DNA of 14,991 bases from Hellea sp964472905. GTDB lineage: Bacteria; Pseudomonadota; Alphaproteobacteria; Caulobacterales; Maricaulaceae. The stretch is taken from NCBI GenBank assembly GCA_964472905.1, contig CAYYMI010000056.1, forward strand, positions 1 through 14,991, read 5' to 3'. Below are positions 6,015-14,230 of this stretch, piece by piece. The first letter of the stretch is position 1, and each line of letters starts with the position of its first letter. The notes beneath the pieces are model-generated. The model ran no database searches and was not told the origin of the DNA. It worked only from the letters and a program-made list of their open reading frames with translations. Position numbers and translations under genes: made by a program.

Positions 6015-6563
6015 ATGAAGTGGTTATTGAGAATAATTGGTCTCATTATTTTGCTCTTTATCGCTATTTGCGCCGTAGGATTTTTTCTACCAAGCACGCA
6101 AACCATTGAACGCAGCATAGAGGTCGAAGCATATCCGGAAGATGTCTTTCCTTATTTGAATAATCTCCAGCTCTATTCTCAATGGTCGCCGCTATACGCG
6201 CAATTGACCGAGGCTGAAATTATCTATGGTGGCGGGGATGCCGGTGTAGGCCAGAACATGGCGTGGCAAAATGGATCGGGGGCTTACCCCTTTGGGTCGC
6301 AAGAAATTGTGCAGAGCCAGCCCGGAGAATTTGTTCAGGTCAAGGCCAACCTTTCTGGACGTGATGCCACGGCAACACATGCGCTCTTGCAAAATGATAC
6401 TGGAGAGAGCCTAACGATTTTAACCAAATCCGATATTGAATTGGGCGGCTTTCCTTATTTGGAACGGGTGCGTTCAAAACTGAGGTCAGGCTGGTTTAAC
6501 GATCAATTTGATGCAGGTCTTATGCGTCTGAAAACAATTTCGGAAACGCATACATCAGAGTAA
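6015..6563 (+). CDS. SRPBCC (polyketide cyclase/START-like) protein with N-terminal membrane anchor
   Basis: The 182-residue protein has a strongly hydrophobic N-terminal helix (about residues 4-25) directly followed by ERSIEVEAYPEDVFPYLNN and QWSPLY, the opening of the SRPBCC/polyketide cyclase fold: a strand, then the Pro-x-x-VF helix, then the W-SPL turn. These proteins form a helix-grip pocket for hydrophobic ligands; the ligand of this subfamily is not known. The GQNMAWQNGSGAYPFGSQEI stretch fits the middle strands and the amphipathic C-terminal helix ends near DAGLMRLK. Length is usual for anchored members. ATG 6015 has GAGG ten bases upstream; a start seven codons earlier would sit at or before the predicted transcription start. 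Its stop is 14 bases from the stop of the converging TonB-like gene, without a visible terminator between. Confidence 0.85.
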   Translation: MKWLLRIIGLIILLFIAICAVGFFLPSTQTIERSIEVEAYPEDVFPYLNNLQLYSQWSPLYAQLTEAEIIYGGGDAGVGQNMAWQNGSGAYPFGSQEIVQSQPGEFVQVKANLSGRDATATHALLQNDTGESLTILTKSDIELGGFPYLERVRSKLRSGWFNDQFDAGLMRLKTISETHTSE

Positions 6564-6577
6564 TGACGTCGCAATGA

Positions 6578-8470
6578 TTATTCGTCTGCTTCGGTGTCAC
6601 CGAGGTCTAAAACCCAATCATTCGGATCTTTCGGCTCTTCTTTTGGAACTTCGAATTGATTAAAATGTCTATCGACCCCGCGCACGGGATTTGAGCGAAA
6701 TTCATTATTGAAACCGCCAATGTCCTCTAAAACTGTAGAAGAAGGCCCGCCGCCATTGATGGAGTTATCTCCAATTTGGCCTAGCTGGGCGCCACCGCCG
6801 CTCAGAAGTCCGCCTACACCGCTAAAGGGCTGAGTTGCAGAGTTGGAGCTTGGCCCGCTGCCTGCTGGCGTTGCATGTTGACGGCCAAAGCGTTCAAAGC
6901 CTTGAGCGTTACGGCCCTTAAAGGCTCGCAAATATTCAGGACATTCCAAATGTGTTTTCCCCGCTTCGCGGCAACGGATATCCAGAATAAGACCGTCATA
7001 ACCAGCGCCAGGACTATTGCCTTCAGACCCAGGTGCTAGAGTCCAGCCGCTCGCGCCTGCCGACCCGCGGCGCGTGCCTGAGCTTGGGGGCGGATTACCG
7101 CCGCCGGCAATGGGGCCTGCAATCGTTGGGCTTCGTTGCGGCCTTGGCGCAGCATTGCTATTGGGCGAATTGCGCTGTTCTCTTTGTCTGCGCTCTTCAA
7201 CGCGTTCAGCCGCGCGGCGTTGTCTTTCTGCATCGCGCTCACGCCTGCGAGCATCTTCTCGCGCAAGCCTCTCTTGCGCTCTGATCTCGCGCTCGCGCTC
7301 TTTGGCTTCGTTGCGCCGTTGTCTTTCGTCTTCACGGGCCTGCTTATCTGCATCTCGTCTTTGCCTGTCAGCGGCGCGGCGACGGTTTCGCGTATCTTCT
7401 CTTATTTGCCGTTCGCGCTCTTGCGTTTCTCGCCTTAATTGTTTTTCGGTCTCGCGTTCTAATCGACGAGCCTCTCGTTCTGCTCTGCGTTGTTCTTTGA
7501 CTTGTAATTCTTCAAGACGTTTTTGTTCTTGGGCGTTACGCCGTTCTTGTTGCCTTAACTCTCGGGCTTCGCGTTCTTCTTGTTTTCGCAATTCTCTAGC
7601 TTCGCGTTGAAGCCGTTTTATTTCCTCTTGCTCCAGTTCTCTGGCGGCCTGTTGCTCGGCGATGGCCCGCCGTTTTTCTTCTTCGGTAATCGCCTCTTCG
7701 GGTGAGGCGAGAATGGTTGGGTTTGGATTGATATATTCAGGTTGATAAGCTTGCTCAGGTTCCGGCTGTGGCTCGGGTTGTTGCGTTATCGTCGGTTCCA
7801 ATTGTTGCGGCTGTTCAATTGGGGGTAATGTCGAGATGTCCGGTAAATCAGGCAAAGTTTCAATAGGTAGAGGTGGGGGTATATACTCTGGCTGAATAGG
7901 TTGTGGCTCAACCACGTTCGGCTCAAATATCTCGATCTGAGGTTCGGGCGGCGGAGGTTCGTAAAACTCAATAATGGGCTGAGGTTCCGGCTGCGGAATT
8001 TGAGCGGGGACGGGATCAGGTATGATAATCGGCGGTGCAATGATTTCTGGCGGCACATAAATTTCAGGTAAGGGGTCATTGACCTGCTCTTGAATAATTT
8101 CCTGAGCGGGCGGAGGCGGTGGTGAGACTTCGGCTTGCTGGGGTTGAACCGGTTGCGGCGTTGGCTCTGGAATGGGTTGAGGCCTAGGCTCGGGTTTAGG
8201 GACAGGCTTGGGTTTAGGTGGTACTATGACGGGGGCTTCAGGTTCCGGCTCAAGTGTTATGATTTCGACTGATATAGATTCAGGCTCATCTTCGATCATA
8301 TCTGGCATGACGAAATTCGGGCTCATGATAAAAAAGAAGAGAATATGAACAGCAAAAACACTGGCCACCACGCTGGTAACACGCTGCGCAGTATCATCAT
8401 AGAAATCGGAAATCGGGTCCGGATCATGATAGGGCGAAAAATTCGCGAAGAATGTTACAGGCAGCTTCAA
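6578..8470 (-). CDS. TonB-like protein with Pro/Glu linker and long Arg/Glu helix
   Basis: The product has 630 residues. A short cytoplasmic part is followed by a membrane helix (about 32-50) with ASVFAVH, where Ser37 and His42 recall the Ser/His motif of the TonB anchor. IEDEPESISVEII then leads into a Pro/Glu-rich segment (about 57-257) with KPKPVPKPEPRPQP, as in TonB. Residues 258-433 are almost entirely Arg, Glu, Gln, Ala and Lys, predicted as a single charged helix or coiled coil. The rest is Gly/Ser/Asn-rich except for a compact segment around LDIRCREAGKTHLECPEYLR holding the only two cysteines (500 and 510). The canonical TonB C-terminal domain is not seen. It should sit in the inner membrane and extend into the periplasm. 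No ATG precedes the membrane helix; TTG at 8470 with AGG upstream is the likeliest start. No ExbB/ExbD partner is nearby. Its function is inferred only. Confidence 0.85.
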   Translation of the reverse strand: MKLPVTFFANFSPYHDPDPISDFYDDTAQRVTSVVASVFAVHILFFFIMSPNFVMPDMIEDEPESISVEIITLEPEPEAPVIVPPKPKPVPKPEPRPQPIPEPTPQPVQPQQAEVSPPPPPAQEIIQEQVNDPLPEIYVPPEIIAPPIIIPDPVPAQIPQPEPQPIIEFYEPPPPEPQIEIFEPNVVEPQPIQPEYIPPPLPIETLPDLPDISTLPPIEQPQQLEPTITQQPEPQPEPEQAYQPEYINPNPTILASPEEAITEEEKRRAIAEQQAARELEQEEIKRLQREARELRKQEEREARELRQQERRNAQEQKRLEELQVKEQRRAEREARRLERETEKQLRRETQERERQIREDTRNRRRAADRQRRDADKQAREDERQRRNEAKEREREIRAQERLAREDARRRERDAERQRRAAERVEERRQREQRNSPNSNAAPRPQRSPTIAGPIAGGGNPPPSSGTRRGSAGASGWTLAPGSEGNSPGAGYDGLILDIRCREAGKTHLECPEYLRAFKGRNAQGFERFGRQHATPAGSGPSSNSATQPFSGVGGLLSGGGAQLGQIGDNSINGGGPSSTVLEDIGGFNNEFRSNPVRGVDRHFNQFEVPKEEPKDPNDWVLDLGDTEADE

Positions 8471-8522
8471 ATTACCTACGCTTTGTTAGTAATGAATCGC
8501 CAGAAAACCCAGCATCCTCAAG

Positions 8523-8551
8523 AGTCTAAGGCTTTAGGGTAAAACCGCCAA
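8523..8551 (-). promoter_or_regulatory. Weak promoter candidate for the TonB-like gene
   Basis: On the minus strand TTGGCG (8551-8546), a 17-base spacer and TAGACT (8528-8523) lie about 50 bases before the TTG start. Both hexamers match the consensus at four of six positions. The remainder of the 259-base spacer up to 8729 shows no further gene and no clear terminator for pabBC. Confidence 0.3.
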
Positions 8552-8729
8552 GGCCTTGTTCGTACGAAATAACCTATGAAATACGCCCCCGTGGATTAAA
8601 TTACGGTCAGGCAGGACGATTATCGGAGCGTTAAAAGGCTCAAAAAGACACATAATCCCATTGTAATACCTAAAACCGACTTTTCAAAAGCGTAGTGTTC
8701 CATTGCCTTTTCCTTCTTGGAAAGAGGGT

Positions 8730-10520
8730 CTAGATAAAAAAATGTCTGATAAAGGGACTAAATTGTGGCTCTTTTGGGGTTTTTACTAACGAAGCTGTCA
8801 TGAGTCCTCTAAGCGAATTGCCGATATAAATCACATCGGCTGTCAGAATATCTATGTCAAAAATATCGGCCTCTTCGGCTTGACCTGTTTTGAGTAATGA
8901 GGCTCTCAAAATTCCGGGCAATATGCCTTCGCTTAATTTCGGCGTAAGCAATTTTCCGTCTTTCTCGATAAAGATTGAGGTGAAAGACCCTTCGCAGATT
9001 TTGTTATCTTCATTTAAGAAAATAACTTCATCAGCGCCGTATAGCATATTCAAACGTTCTCGCTCTCCATCATAAAAACTTCGTCTTGAAATTTTATGCG
9101 TGCTGTCCTGAACTTGTTTTGACAATCTATGTCCAGACACCGCGATTTTAGGGTGGCGTAATTCGGCATAATTTTGAGTGGTTAGATCAAATACACCGTC
9201 TGGATCTAATGTCAGGCGCACATGCTGTGCTGTCTTTTGAGCTTTAACCGCTTTCAATGTGGAGTCATAGAGCGCGTCATCAAAGGGGTAGCCCAAAGCT
9301 TTAGCCGCTTTCTTCATGCGGTTTTTATGGTCTTGCCCGCGAATAAATCCGTCTTGTGTGTCCCACCGAAAGGTCTCGATTATTTTCAAGGGCTGAAGGG
9401 TCAGTACATCTGCCTTTAACAAACATTCGCGATATTCATCAGCGCCGTCACTATCAAGGACAAGACCACTCCCCACATTATAGGTCAAGTTTTGATCGGA
9501 AAGTGTGATGGTTCGAATGCCGACATTAAAACAAACATCCCCATTCGGGTCTATAAAACCAAGGGCCCCGCAATAGGCGCCGCGCTGCGCCGTTTCTAAC
9601 TCATCAATAATTTCCATGGCCCGAATTTTCGGCGCGCCAGTAACTGAGCCGCAGGGGTATAAGTTTCGAAATATTGTTTCGATGTCTATATCGGACCTCA
9701 GCTTGGAACGTACGCGTGAGGTCATTTGATGAAGTGTTGGGTAGGTTTCTAAAGTAAATAACTCTGGAACTTTGACGGAGCCGGGCTTTGAAATACGGGA
9801 AAGGTCATTACGAAGCAGATCAACGATCATCAAATTTTCTGCTTGTGATTTGGCGTCCCCTCGCATCTCCTGACGCAAGCTGTCATCTCTCTCGCTATCC
9901 GCTGATCGCGGCCGCGTGCCTTTCATCGGACGCATGATCATATCGCTGCCTTCTTTGCGAAAGAAAAGTTCGGGTGAGAGTGAAATAACATCGGGAGAGT
10001 TTCCCAAAACCGCGATGCCGCCATAACGCCCTTTTTGGCGATTCCGAAACGCGGCATAAAGCTCATGAGCCTGACCCTCATACTCAGCCGTCATCGGAAA
10101 GGTCAGATTGATTTGATAGACATCTCCGGCCTTTATATAGGTGATGACTTTGTCAAAACGCTTGCGGTATTCGCTCTCTGTCCAAGCAGGTAAAAGCGTT
10201 AGGTTCGGAGGATGTGATGCATATAAAAACTCTGTTGGTGGCGCCGAGCTAACTTTATCAAAAATTCCAAAATTCACAAGGGGGATGCCTCTGTCTTTAG
10301 GGAGTAAAGGTGTAAGCTTTTGTTCAAAAATAAGGCCAAGCTCGTAAGACGTATAACCTGCAATATAATAACCTTTTTCATGATAATTCATGAGTTTGGC
10401 AAAAGCAGCATGAATATCTTCAGGTTCTTTTGCTGTCACAATATCTATTGGCTGCGTGTAATATCGTTGTGAATGCGTGAGTTGATCATCCAGTAAAATA
10501 TAAGGGCCATAGCCGGCCAT
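8730..10520 (-). CDS. pabBC: Fused aminodeoxychorismate synthase component I and aminodeoxychorismate lyase
   Basis: This is a 596-residue fusion making p-aminobenzoate for folate synthesis. The N-terminal part (to about residue 370) is the chorismate-binding domain. PMKGT with Lys200 is the aminodeoxychorismate synthase signature (anthranilate synthase has Ala there), followed by ENLMIVDLLRNDLSR, PCGSVTGAPK and the ending GSGLVLDSDGADEYRECLLK. The C-terminal part (about 380-596) is a fold-type IV PLP enzyme: Lys476 in THKISRRSFYD is the expected PLP lysine, and DEVIFLNEDNKICEGSFTSIF and GILPGILR are typical. ADC synthase also needs the glutaminase PabA, which is not in the window. The start ATG overlaps the TAA of pxpC by one base (TAATG), so translation is probably coupled. 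It is the last gene of the minus-strand cluster. Fusions of this type are known in proteobacteria. Confidence 0.95.
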   Translation of the reverse strand: MAGYGPYILLDDQLTHSQRYYTQPIDIVTAKEPEDIHAAFAKLMNYHEKGYYIAGYTSYELGLIFEQKLTPLLPKDRGIPLVNFGIFDKVSSAPPTEFLYASHPPNLTLLPAWTESEYRKRFDKVITYIKAGDVYQINLTFPMTAEYEGQAHELYAAFRNRQKGRYGGIAVLGNSPDVISLSPELFFRKEGSDMIMRPMKGTRPRSADSERDDSLRQEMRGDAKSQAENLMIVDLLRNDLSRISKPGSVKVPELFTLETYPTLHQMTSRVRSKLRSDIDIETIFRNLYPCGSVTGAPKIRAMEIIDELETAQRGAYCGALGFIDPNGDVCFNVGIRTITLSDQNLTYNVGSGLVLDSDGADEYRECLLKADVLTLQPLKIIETFRWDTQDGFIRGQDHKNRMKKAAKALGYPFDDALYDSTLKAVKAQKTAQHVRLTLDPDGVFDLTTQNYAELRHPKIAVSGHRLSKQVQDSTHKISRRSFYDGERERLNMLYGADEVIFLNEDNKICEGSFTSIFIEKDGKLLTPKLSEGILPGILRASLLKTGQAEEADIFDIDILTADVIYIGNSLRGLMTASLVKTPKEPQFSPFIRHFFI

Positions 10521-11455
10521 TAAAATGAATACCCAGCGATGAGTCCGCCATAAAAACTATTTCTCGCGGTCAGGATTTTTGCAGCGTCTTCTGCAAAACA
10601 GCGGCGAAAGCTGACCTGTGATCCGGGAGCGATTTGACCTAACAGCCACCAATCCGCCCGGATGACTTGAAGAACGCGGGGATAACCTCCTGTGCAATGC
10701 CCGTCAGCGAGGGCAAGAATAGGTTGTCCATCTGCAGGTACTTGTAACGTCCCTGGTAGGAGCGGAGAACTGGTCATGGAAATGGGCGTATTCATCGAAA
10801 TTCTATCGCCTCGAAGACGGGCTCCCATACGGTCCGTCGCGGCACTGGCATGAAACGGGCTGACGAATAAATGTCTCTGGCTGGGTTTATCTAAATTTTC
10901 CCATTCCGGCGCCGCGCGGGCGCGTAGGACGATATGACGAGACAGAGACGGGGTAAATCCTTTCGGTATAGTTCTTGGAGCTTCTCTAGGGCGATTACTT
11001 AAGATGAGTTTATCTCCAGTCCTTAGCGCGCGGCCCTCTAGCCCGCCTAATTGTGCGGGTAGATATGTGGACGTGCTGCCCATGAATTTTGGGAGTTTAA
11101 TACCGCCAGCAACGGCAATATAGGCTCTGCATCCATCCCTTGCAAAACTAAGGGTTAAAATATCGCCTTTATGAACAGGTATAGCTGTAAAGTTATTGAC
11201 GTTTTGGCCATTGATTTGCGCCCACATTTCTGCGCCCGCTATTCCTATTGTTGTGTCAGATGTGAAGCGGATATGCAGACCGCCTAAGGCGCATTCTAAA
11301 GCGGGCGCATTCCAGCGATTACCCGCAATCCAATTGGCCAAAGCAAAGGATAATCTATCGGCGGCACCGCTTGAGGGTATGCCAAGGTGACGATGGCCAA
11401 ACCGTCCTTGATCTTGAACCGTTGTTTGGGTGCCACCATGAAGAATTTCAATCAT
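10520..11455 (-). CDS. pxpC: 5-oxoprolinase subunit C (biotin-dependent carboxyltransferase family)
   Basis: This 311-residue protein is the KipA/PxpC subunit of the ATP-dependent 5-oxoprolinase PxpABC, which opens 5-oxoproline to glutamate in the cytoplasm. It starts with GGTQTTVQDQGRFGHRHLG, followed by GIPSSGAADRLSFALAN, the conserved opening of the family. ALECALGG, AVAGGI and VSPFHASAATDRMGARLRG follow in order, and LALADGHCTGGYPR is the conserved late motif. Length is normal. Its ATG overlaps the pxpB stop as ATGA and its stop overlaps the pabBC start, so it sits in the middle of a tightly coupled run. Older annotations call it allophanate hydrolase subunit 2; the neighbouring LamB/YcsF gene favours PxpC. 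Confidence 0.95.
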   Translation of the reverse strand: MIEILHGGTQTTVQDQGRFGHRHLGIPSSGAADRLSFALANWIAGNRWNAPALECALGGLHIRFTSDTTIGIAGAEMWAQINGQNVNNFTAIPVHKGDILTLSFARDGCRAYIAVAGGIKLPKFMGSTSTYLPAQLGGLEGRALRTGDKLILSNRPREAPRTIPKGFTPSLSRHIVLRARAAPEWENLDKPSQRHLFVSPFHASAATDRMGARLRGDRISMNTPISMTSSPLLPGTLQVPADGQPILALADGHCTGGYPRVLQVIRADWWLLGQIAPGSQVSFRRCFAEDAAKILTARNSFYGGLIAGYSF

Positions 11456-12159
11456 GCTGAGAAGCCTTCGAAAAACTTAGCTTCGATGGGCACGAACTGA
11501 ATTTGGTCTCCTGCTTTGACTAAGAAAAGGTCTTTGCGGGATTTATCAAATATTTTAAGCGGCGTACGGCCGATAATTTGCCAACCACCGGGGCTGTCTT
11601 GCCCGTAAATTCCTGTTTGCCAACCCGCAATACCAACAGAGCCCGCGCGAACATTTGGCCGTGGTGTTGCATGACGGGGGTGATGAAGCTCAGCGGGGGC
11701 TTCGGACAAGAATGCAAACCCAGGAATAAACCCCATCATGCAAACATCATAGAGTTGCTGTGAATGGAGTTTAATGACATCGGCTTGCGAAAGCTTATGG
11801 GCCGATTTTATGGCTTCCATGTCTGGGCCATACTCGCCGCCATAGACGATTGGAATTTCGATGATTTTGCCAGCTATGCTCTCGGTTTTTTTAAGCGTCT
11901 TAAGCTGAGCTTTTAGAATATCCTTGGCGGCATGCGTTGAGGTTTGTGTTAGATCAAAGACACATAGAAGGCTATCATAGCCTGGAACGATTTCTAACCA
12001 ATTGCCCGTTTCGCGAAGCGTATTAGCTAGCTGGTGGATCGTCTGATTGACGTCTTTTGAATAGAACTTATCCTCTTTACTTAAATCATACTGAATAAGA
12101 ATGGCACTATCGCCATAATCTATCAGCCGAGGTGTTTGAGGGGCAGAGCTAGGCGACAT
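11452..12159 (-). CDS. pxpB: 5-oxoprolinase subunit B (KipI/PxpB family)
   Basis: This 235-residue protein is the KipI-like partner of PxpC in 5-oxoprolinase. It has LIDYGDSAILIQYD at the start, EIVPGYDSLLCVFD in the N-terminal domain, then IPIVYGGEYGPDME, the family signature MMGFIPGFAFLSEAP (about 143-157) and GIAGWQTGIYGQDSPGGWQI with IGRTP (to about 195), which form the active cyclophilin-like domain. ATG 12159 is chosen; a TTG two codons upstream would also work and neither has a strong Shine-Dalgarno, which is usual for a start inside the preceding gene (11-base overlap with pxpA). Length is normal. KipI was first described as a kinase inhibitor in Bacillus, but in a pxpABC context metabolism is the better reading. 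Confidence 0.94.
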   Translation of the reverse strand: MSPSSAPQTPRLIDYGDSAILIQYDLSKEDKFYSKDVNQTIHQLANTLRETGNWLEIVPGYDSLLCVFDLTQTSTHAAKDILKAQLKTLKKTESIAGKIIEIPIVYGGEYGPDMEAIKSAHKLSQADVIKLHSQQLYDVCMMGFIPGFAFLSEAPAELHHPRHATPRPNVRAGSVGIAGWQTGIYGQDSPGGWQIIGRTPLKIFDKSRKDLFLVKAGDQIQFVPIEAKFFEGFSA

Positions 12160-12928
12160 TGGCAAAGGCTCTAATGTCTATATTTGCGCCTTCAATTTCG
12201 CGGCGCACAAGCCGAGCGGTTTCAATCGCGCCAGGGCTGTCGCCATGCAGGCACAGCGTTCGAACATTAAGAGTAAGTGTATTGCCGCTTGCCGTTGTAA
12301 CCGTTTTTTGTGTCACCAAGGTTTTAGCTTGGTTTAATCTCTCTGTTTGGTCTTTTATGACGGCGCCGTCTATTGTGCGGCTTTGTAAATGGCCATCATC
12401 CGTATAGCGACGGTCAATGAAACCTTCTGCGACGAAGCTCAAACCGTGGCGCTTAGCAGCCACGCCCATTTCCGAATGAGGTGCGCCCATAAAGATCAAC
12501 TTTGGATCAATAGCGGCAATAAGTTCTGCAATTAAATCAGCTTTGCCTGGGTCTTTGACAGCGTCATTATAAAGCGCTCCATGGGGTTTAACATAGGCTA
12601 TAAAGCTGTCTTCTGAAGCTGCAATTTCAGCCAGTAATGTAATTTGTTTCAACAGCGCTTCTTTTAAGGCAGGCTTTGAAATGTCAGAGCCAAAGGTCAT
12701 TGACTTTCGGCCGAAATGCGCTTTGTCCGGATATGAAGGATGCGCGCCAATTACAACGCCATGGCTTTGCGCGCCGCGAACCATATGCCGCATAGATTTT
12801 TCGGTGCCCGCATGACCCCCACAGGCAATATTGGCCGAGCTGATAAATTGCAGCATATCATATTCAGACGCGGCCCATTCAGCCGTATCGGCCTCGCCCA
12901 AATCAGCGTTTAAATCAATGGTTTTCAT
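12149..12928 (-). CDS. pxpA: 5-oxoprolinase subunit A (LamB/YcsF family)
   Basis: This 259-residue LamB/YcsF protein is subunit A of PxpABC. KTIDLNADLGE at the start corresponds to the IDLNxDxGE of the family, followed by ISSANIACGGHAG, GVVIGAHPSYPDKAHFGRKS, YVKPHGALYN and, near the end, VRTLCLHGDSPGAI. The stretch after the opening is shorter than in PxpA from enterobacteria, which carry a GESFG-type motif there. ATG 12928 is preceded by AAAAGG about five bases upstream; an in-frame TTG six codons earlier is less likely. It begins 59 bases after the flavoprotein stop, so it may be read through from that gene or from an unrecognised promoter. Gene order A-B-C, with overlaps, indicates one translational unit. 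Confidence 0.95.
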   Translation of the reverse strand: MKTIDLNADLGEADTAEWAASEYDMLQFISSANIACGGHAGTEKSMRHMVRGAQSHGVVIGAHPSYPDKAHFGRKSMTFGSDISKPALKEALLKQITLLAEIAASEDSFIAYVKPHGALYNDAVKDPGKADLIAELIAAIDPKLIFMGAPHSEMGVAAKRHGLSFVAEGFIDRRYTDDGHLQSRTIDGAVIKDQTERLNQAKTLVTQKTVTTASGNTLTLNVRTLCLHGDSPGAIETARLVRREIEGANIDIRAFANVA

Positions 12929-12987
12929 AGGGCCTTTTAACAGCAAATTTTGATTTGAGAATTCATATTTTACACTCAGCGAAAAGA

Positions 12988-14166
12988 CTAAATGGTTTGC
13001 CCACAGGCCTGCGCGCTAGCCCAAGCCCATTGGAAATTATGGCCGCCTAAATGGCCTGTCACATCGACGACTTCGCCTATGAAATACAAGCCCGAAACGG
13101 CTTTCGCTTCCATAGTTTTAGAGGAGAGAGCGTCAGTGTCGACGCCGCCTTTCGTAACTTCAGCCGTTCTATAACCTTCTGTGCCAGCGGGTTTGACCCG
13201 CCATTCCTTGACCATCAAGGTCAGGTTAATAAGGGATTTGTCGCTCATATCTGCTAGACGGGTTTGTTTGATCTGGCTTGCGATAAATTCTGCTAACCGG
13301 GCGGGTAAGTATTGGGAGAGCCAATTCTTAGGACTTAAGCGCGGCGTGTCTATGCGGGCGACTTTAAGCGTGTTTAAAATATCTATGCTTGGCGCAAGGT
13401 CAATCGTGATTTCATCTCCTGCCGTCCAATAGGAACTAATCTGTAGGATAGCGGGGCCGGACAACCCACGGTGTGTAAATAGGAGAGCTTCATCGAAGCT
13501 CGTTAATGTGTGATGAACTTCACAGTCTGTGCTAACCCCTGATAATGTTTTTAAAGGGGCTTTTAATCCATCTGTAAAGGTGAGAGGCACCAAAGCCGGA
13601 ACGGGGGGAATAATATGTAATCCAAATTGCTCGGCAATCTTATAACCATAACCCGTTGCGCCCATTTTCGGGATTGATGGCCCTCCGCAAGCGATAACAA
13701 CTTTAGTACAATTTATCGATTGATGTGAGGTGGTGACAACGAAACCCTCTTCAAATTTTTTGATATCTACAACCGAGGTTGAAAGCCTGATATCGTTACC
13801 GACTTTCTCGCATTCAGACAGCAACATGTCGATAATCTGCTGACTGCGCCCATCGCAAAAGAGTTGTCCCTTTGTCTTTTCGTGCCAGCTAATTTGATAA
13901 TCATCAACAAGGTCAATGAAATCTTGCGGGGAATAGCGTGAGAGCGCGGATTTGCAAAAATGCGGATTATTGGAAATGAAATTATCCGACGTGCAATGAA
14001 TGTTGGTAAAATTACACCGCCCGCCGCCAGATATCCTAATTTTTTCGCCGGGCTTTTCCGCGTGATCAATTAAGAGGACAGATTTACCGCGTGCTCCCGC
14101 AACGGCGCCGCACATAAGACCCGCCGCGCCTGCGCCGATGATAATAATATCATATTGATGTGTCAT
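12988..14166 (-). CDS. HI0933/YhiN-type FAD-dependent oxidoreductase
   Basis: This 392-residue flavoprotein belongs to the HI0933 family (YhiN, BaiN-like). It opens with YDIIIIGAGAAGLMCG, the FAD-binding Rossmann loop, then KIRISGGGRCNFTN, the family hallmark. KVVIACGGPSIPKMGATGYG is the second FAD contact region, and the end has GLYFIGEVVDVTGHLGGHNF followed by QWAWASAQACG, as expected. Reaction and substrate are not established for most members. The start is placed at ATG 14166, directly before the Rossmann strand as in relatives; ATG 14208 (14 residues longer) cannot be excluded since neither has a strong Shine-Dalgarno. It follows the coiled-coil gene by 64 bases (22 with the longer start), so they are likely co-transcribed. 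Confidence 0.92.
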   Translation of the reverse strand: MTHQYDIIIIGAGAAGLMCGAVAGARGKSVLLIDHAEKPGEKIRISGGGRCNFTNIHCTSDNFISNNPHFCKSALSRYSPQDFIDLVDDYQISWHEKTKGQLFCDGRSQQIIDMLLSECEKVGNDIRLSTSVVDIKKFEEGFVVTTSHQSINCTKVVIACGGPSIPKMGATGYGYKIAEQFGLHIIPPVPALVPLTFTDGLKAPLKTLSGVSTDCEVHHTLTSFDEALLFTHRGLSGPAILQISSYWTAGDEITIDLAPSIDILNTLKVARIDTPRLSPKNWLSQYLPARLAEFIASQIKQTRLADMSDKSLINLTLMVKEWRVKPAGTEGYRTAEVTKGGVDTDALSSKTMEAKAVSGLYFIGEVVDVTGHLGGHNFQWAWASAQACGQTI

Positions 14167-14230
14167 GGGCGCTAAGTGACCTAGGCCATCAGAAAGGTCA
14201 ATCATCATTCACTCAGCCGAGCGGAAGGCC

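Noticed and set aside
5882..6118. Upstream extension of yebC by 79 codons
   Set aside because: It would overlap the divergent SRPBCC gene, and MAGHSKWANIQHRK is the conserved N-terminus of the family.
7017..7610. 197-codon plus-strand frame, Ser/Arg/Cys/Leu-rich
   Set aside because: It is the antisense image of the repetitive Arg/Glu codons of the TonB-like gene; the open frame follows from that codon pattern.
8700..8729. TTTCC/GGAAA stem after pabBC on the minus strand
   Set aside because: Five pairs with no T-run after it; too weak to call a terminator.
14167..14208. Longer start for the HI0933-type flavoprotein (MMIDLSDGLGHLAP)
   Set aside because: Relatives begin just before the Rossmann strand, and the 14 extra residues show no family motif; kept as an alternative only.
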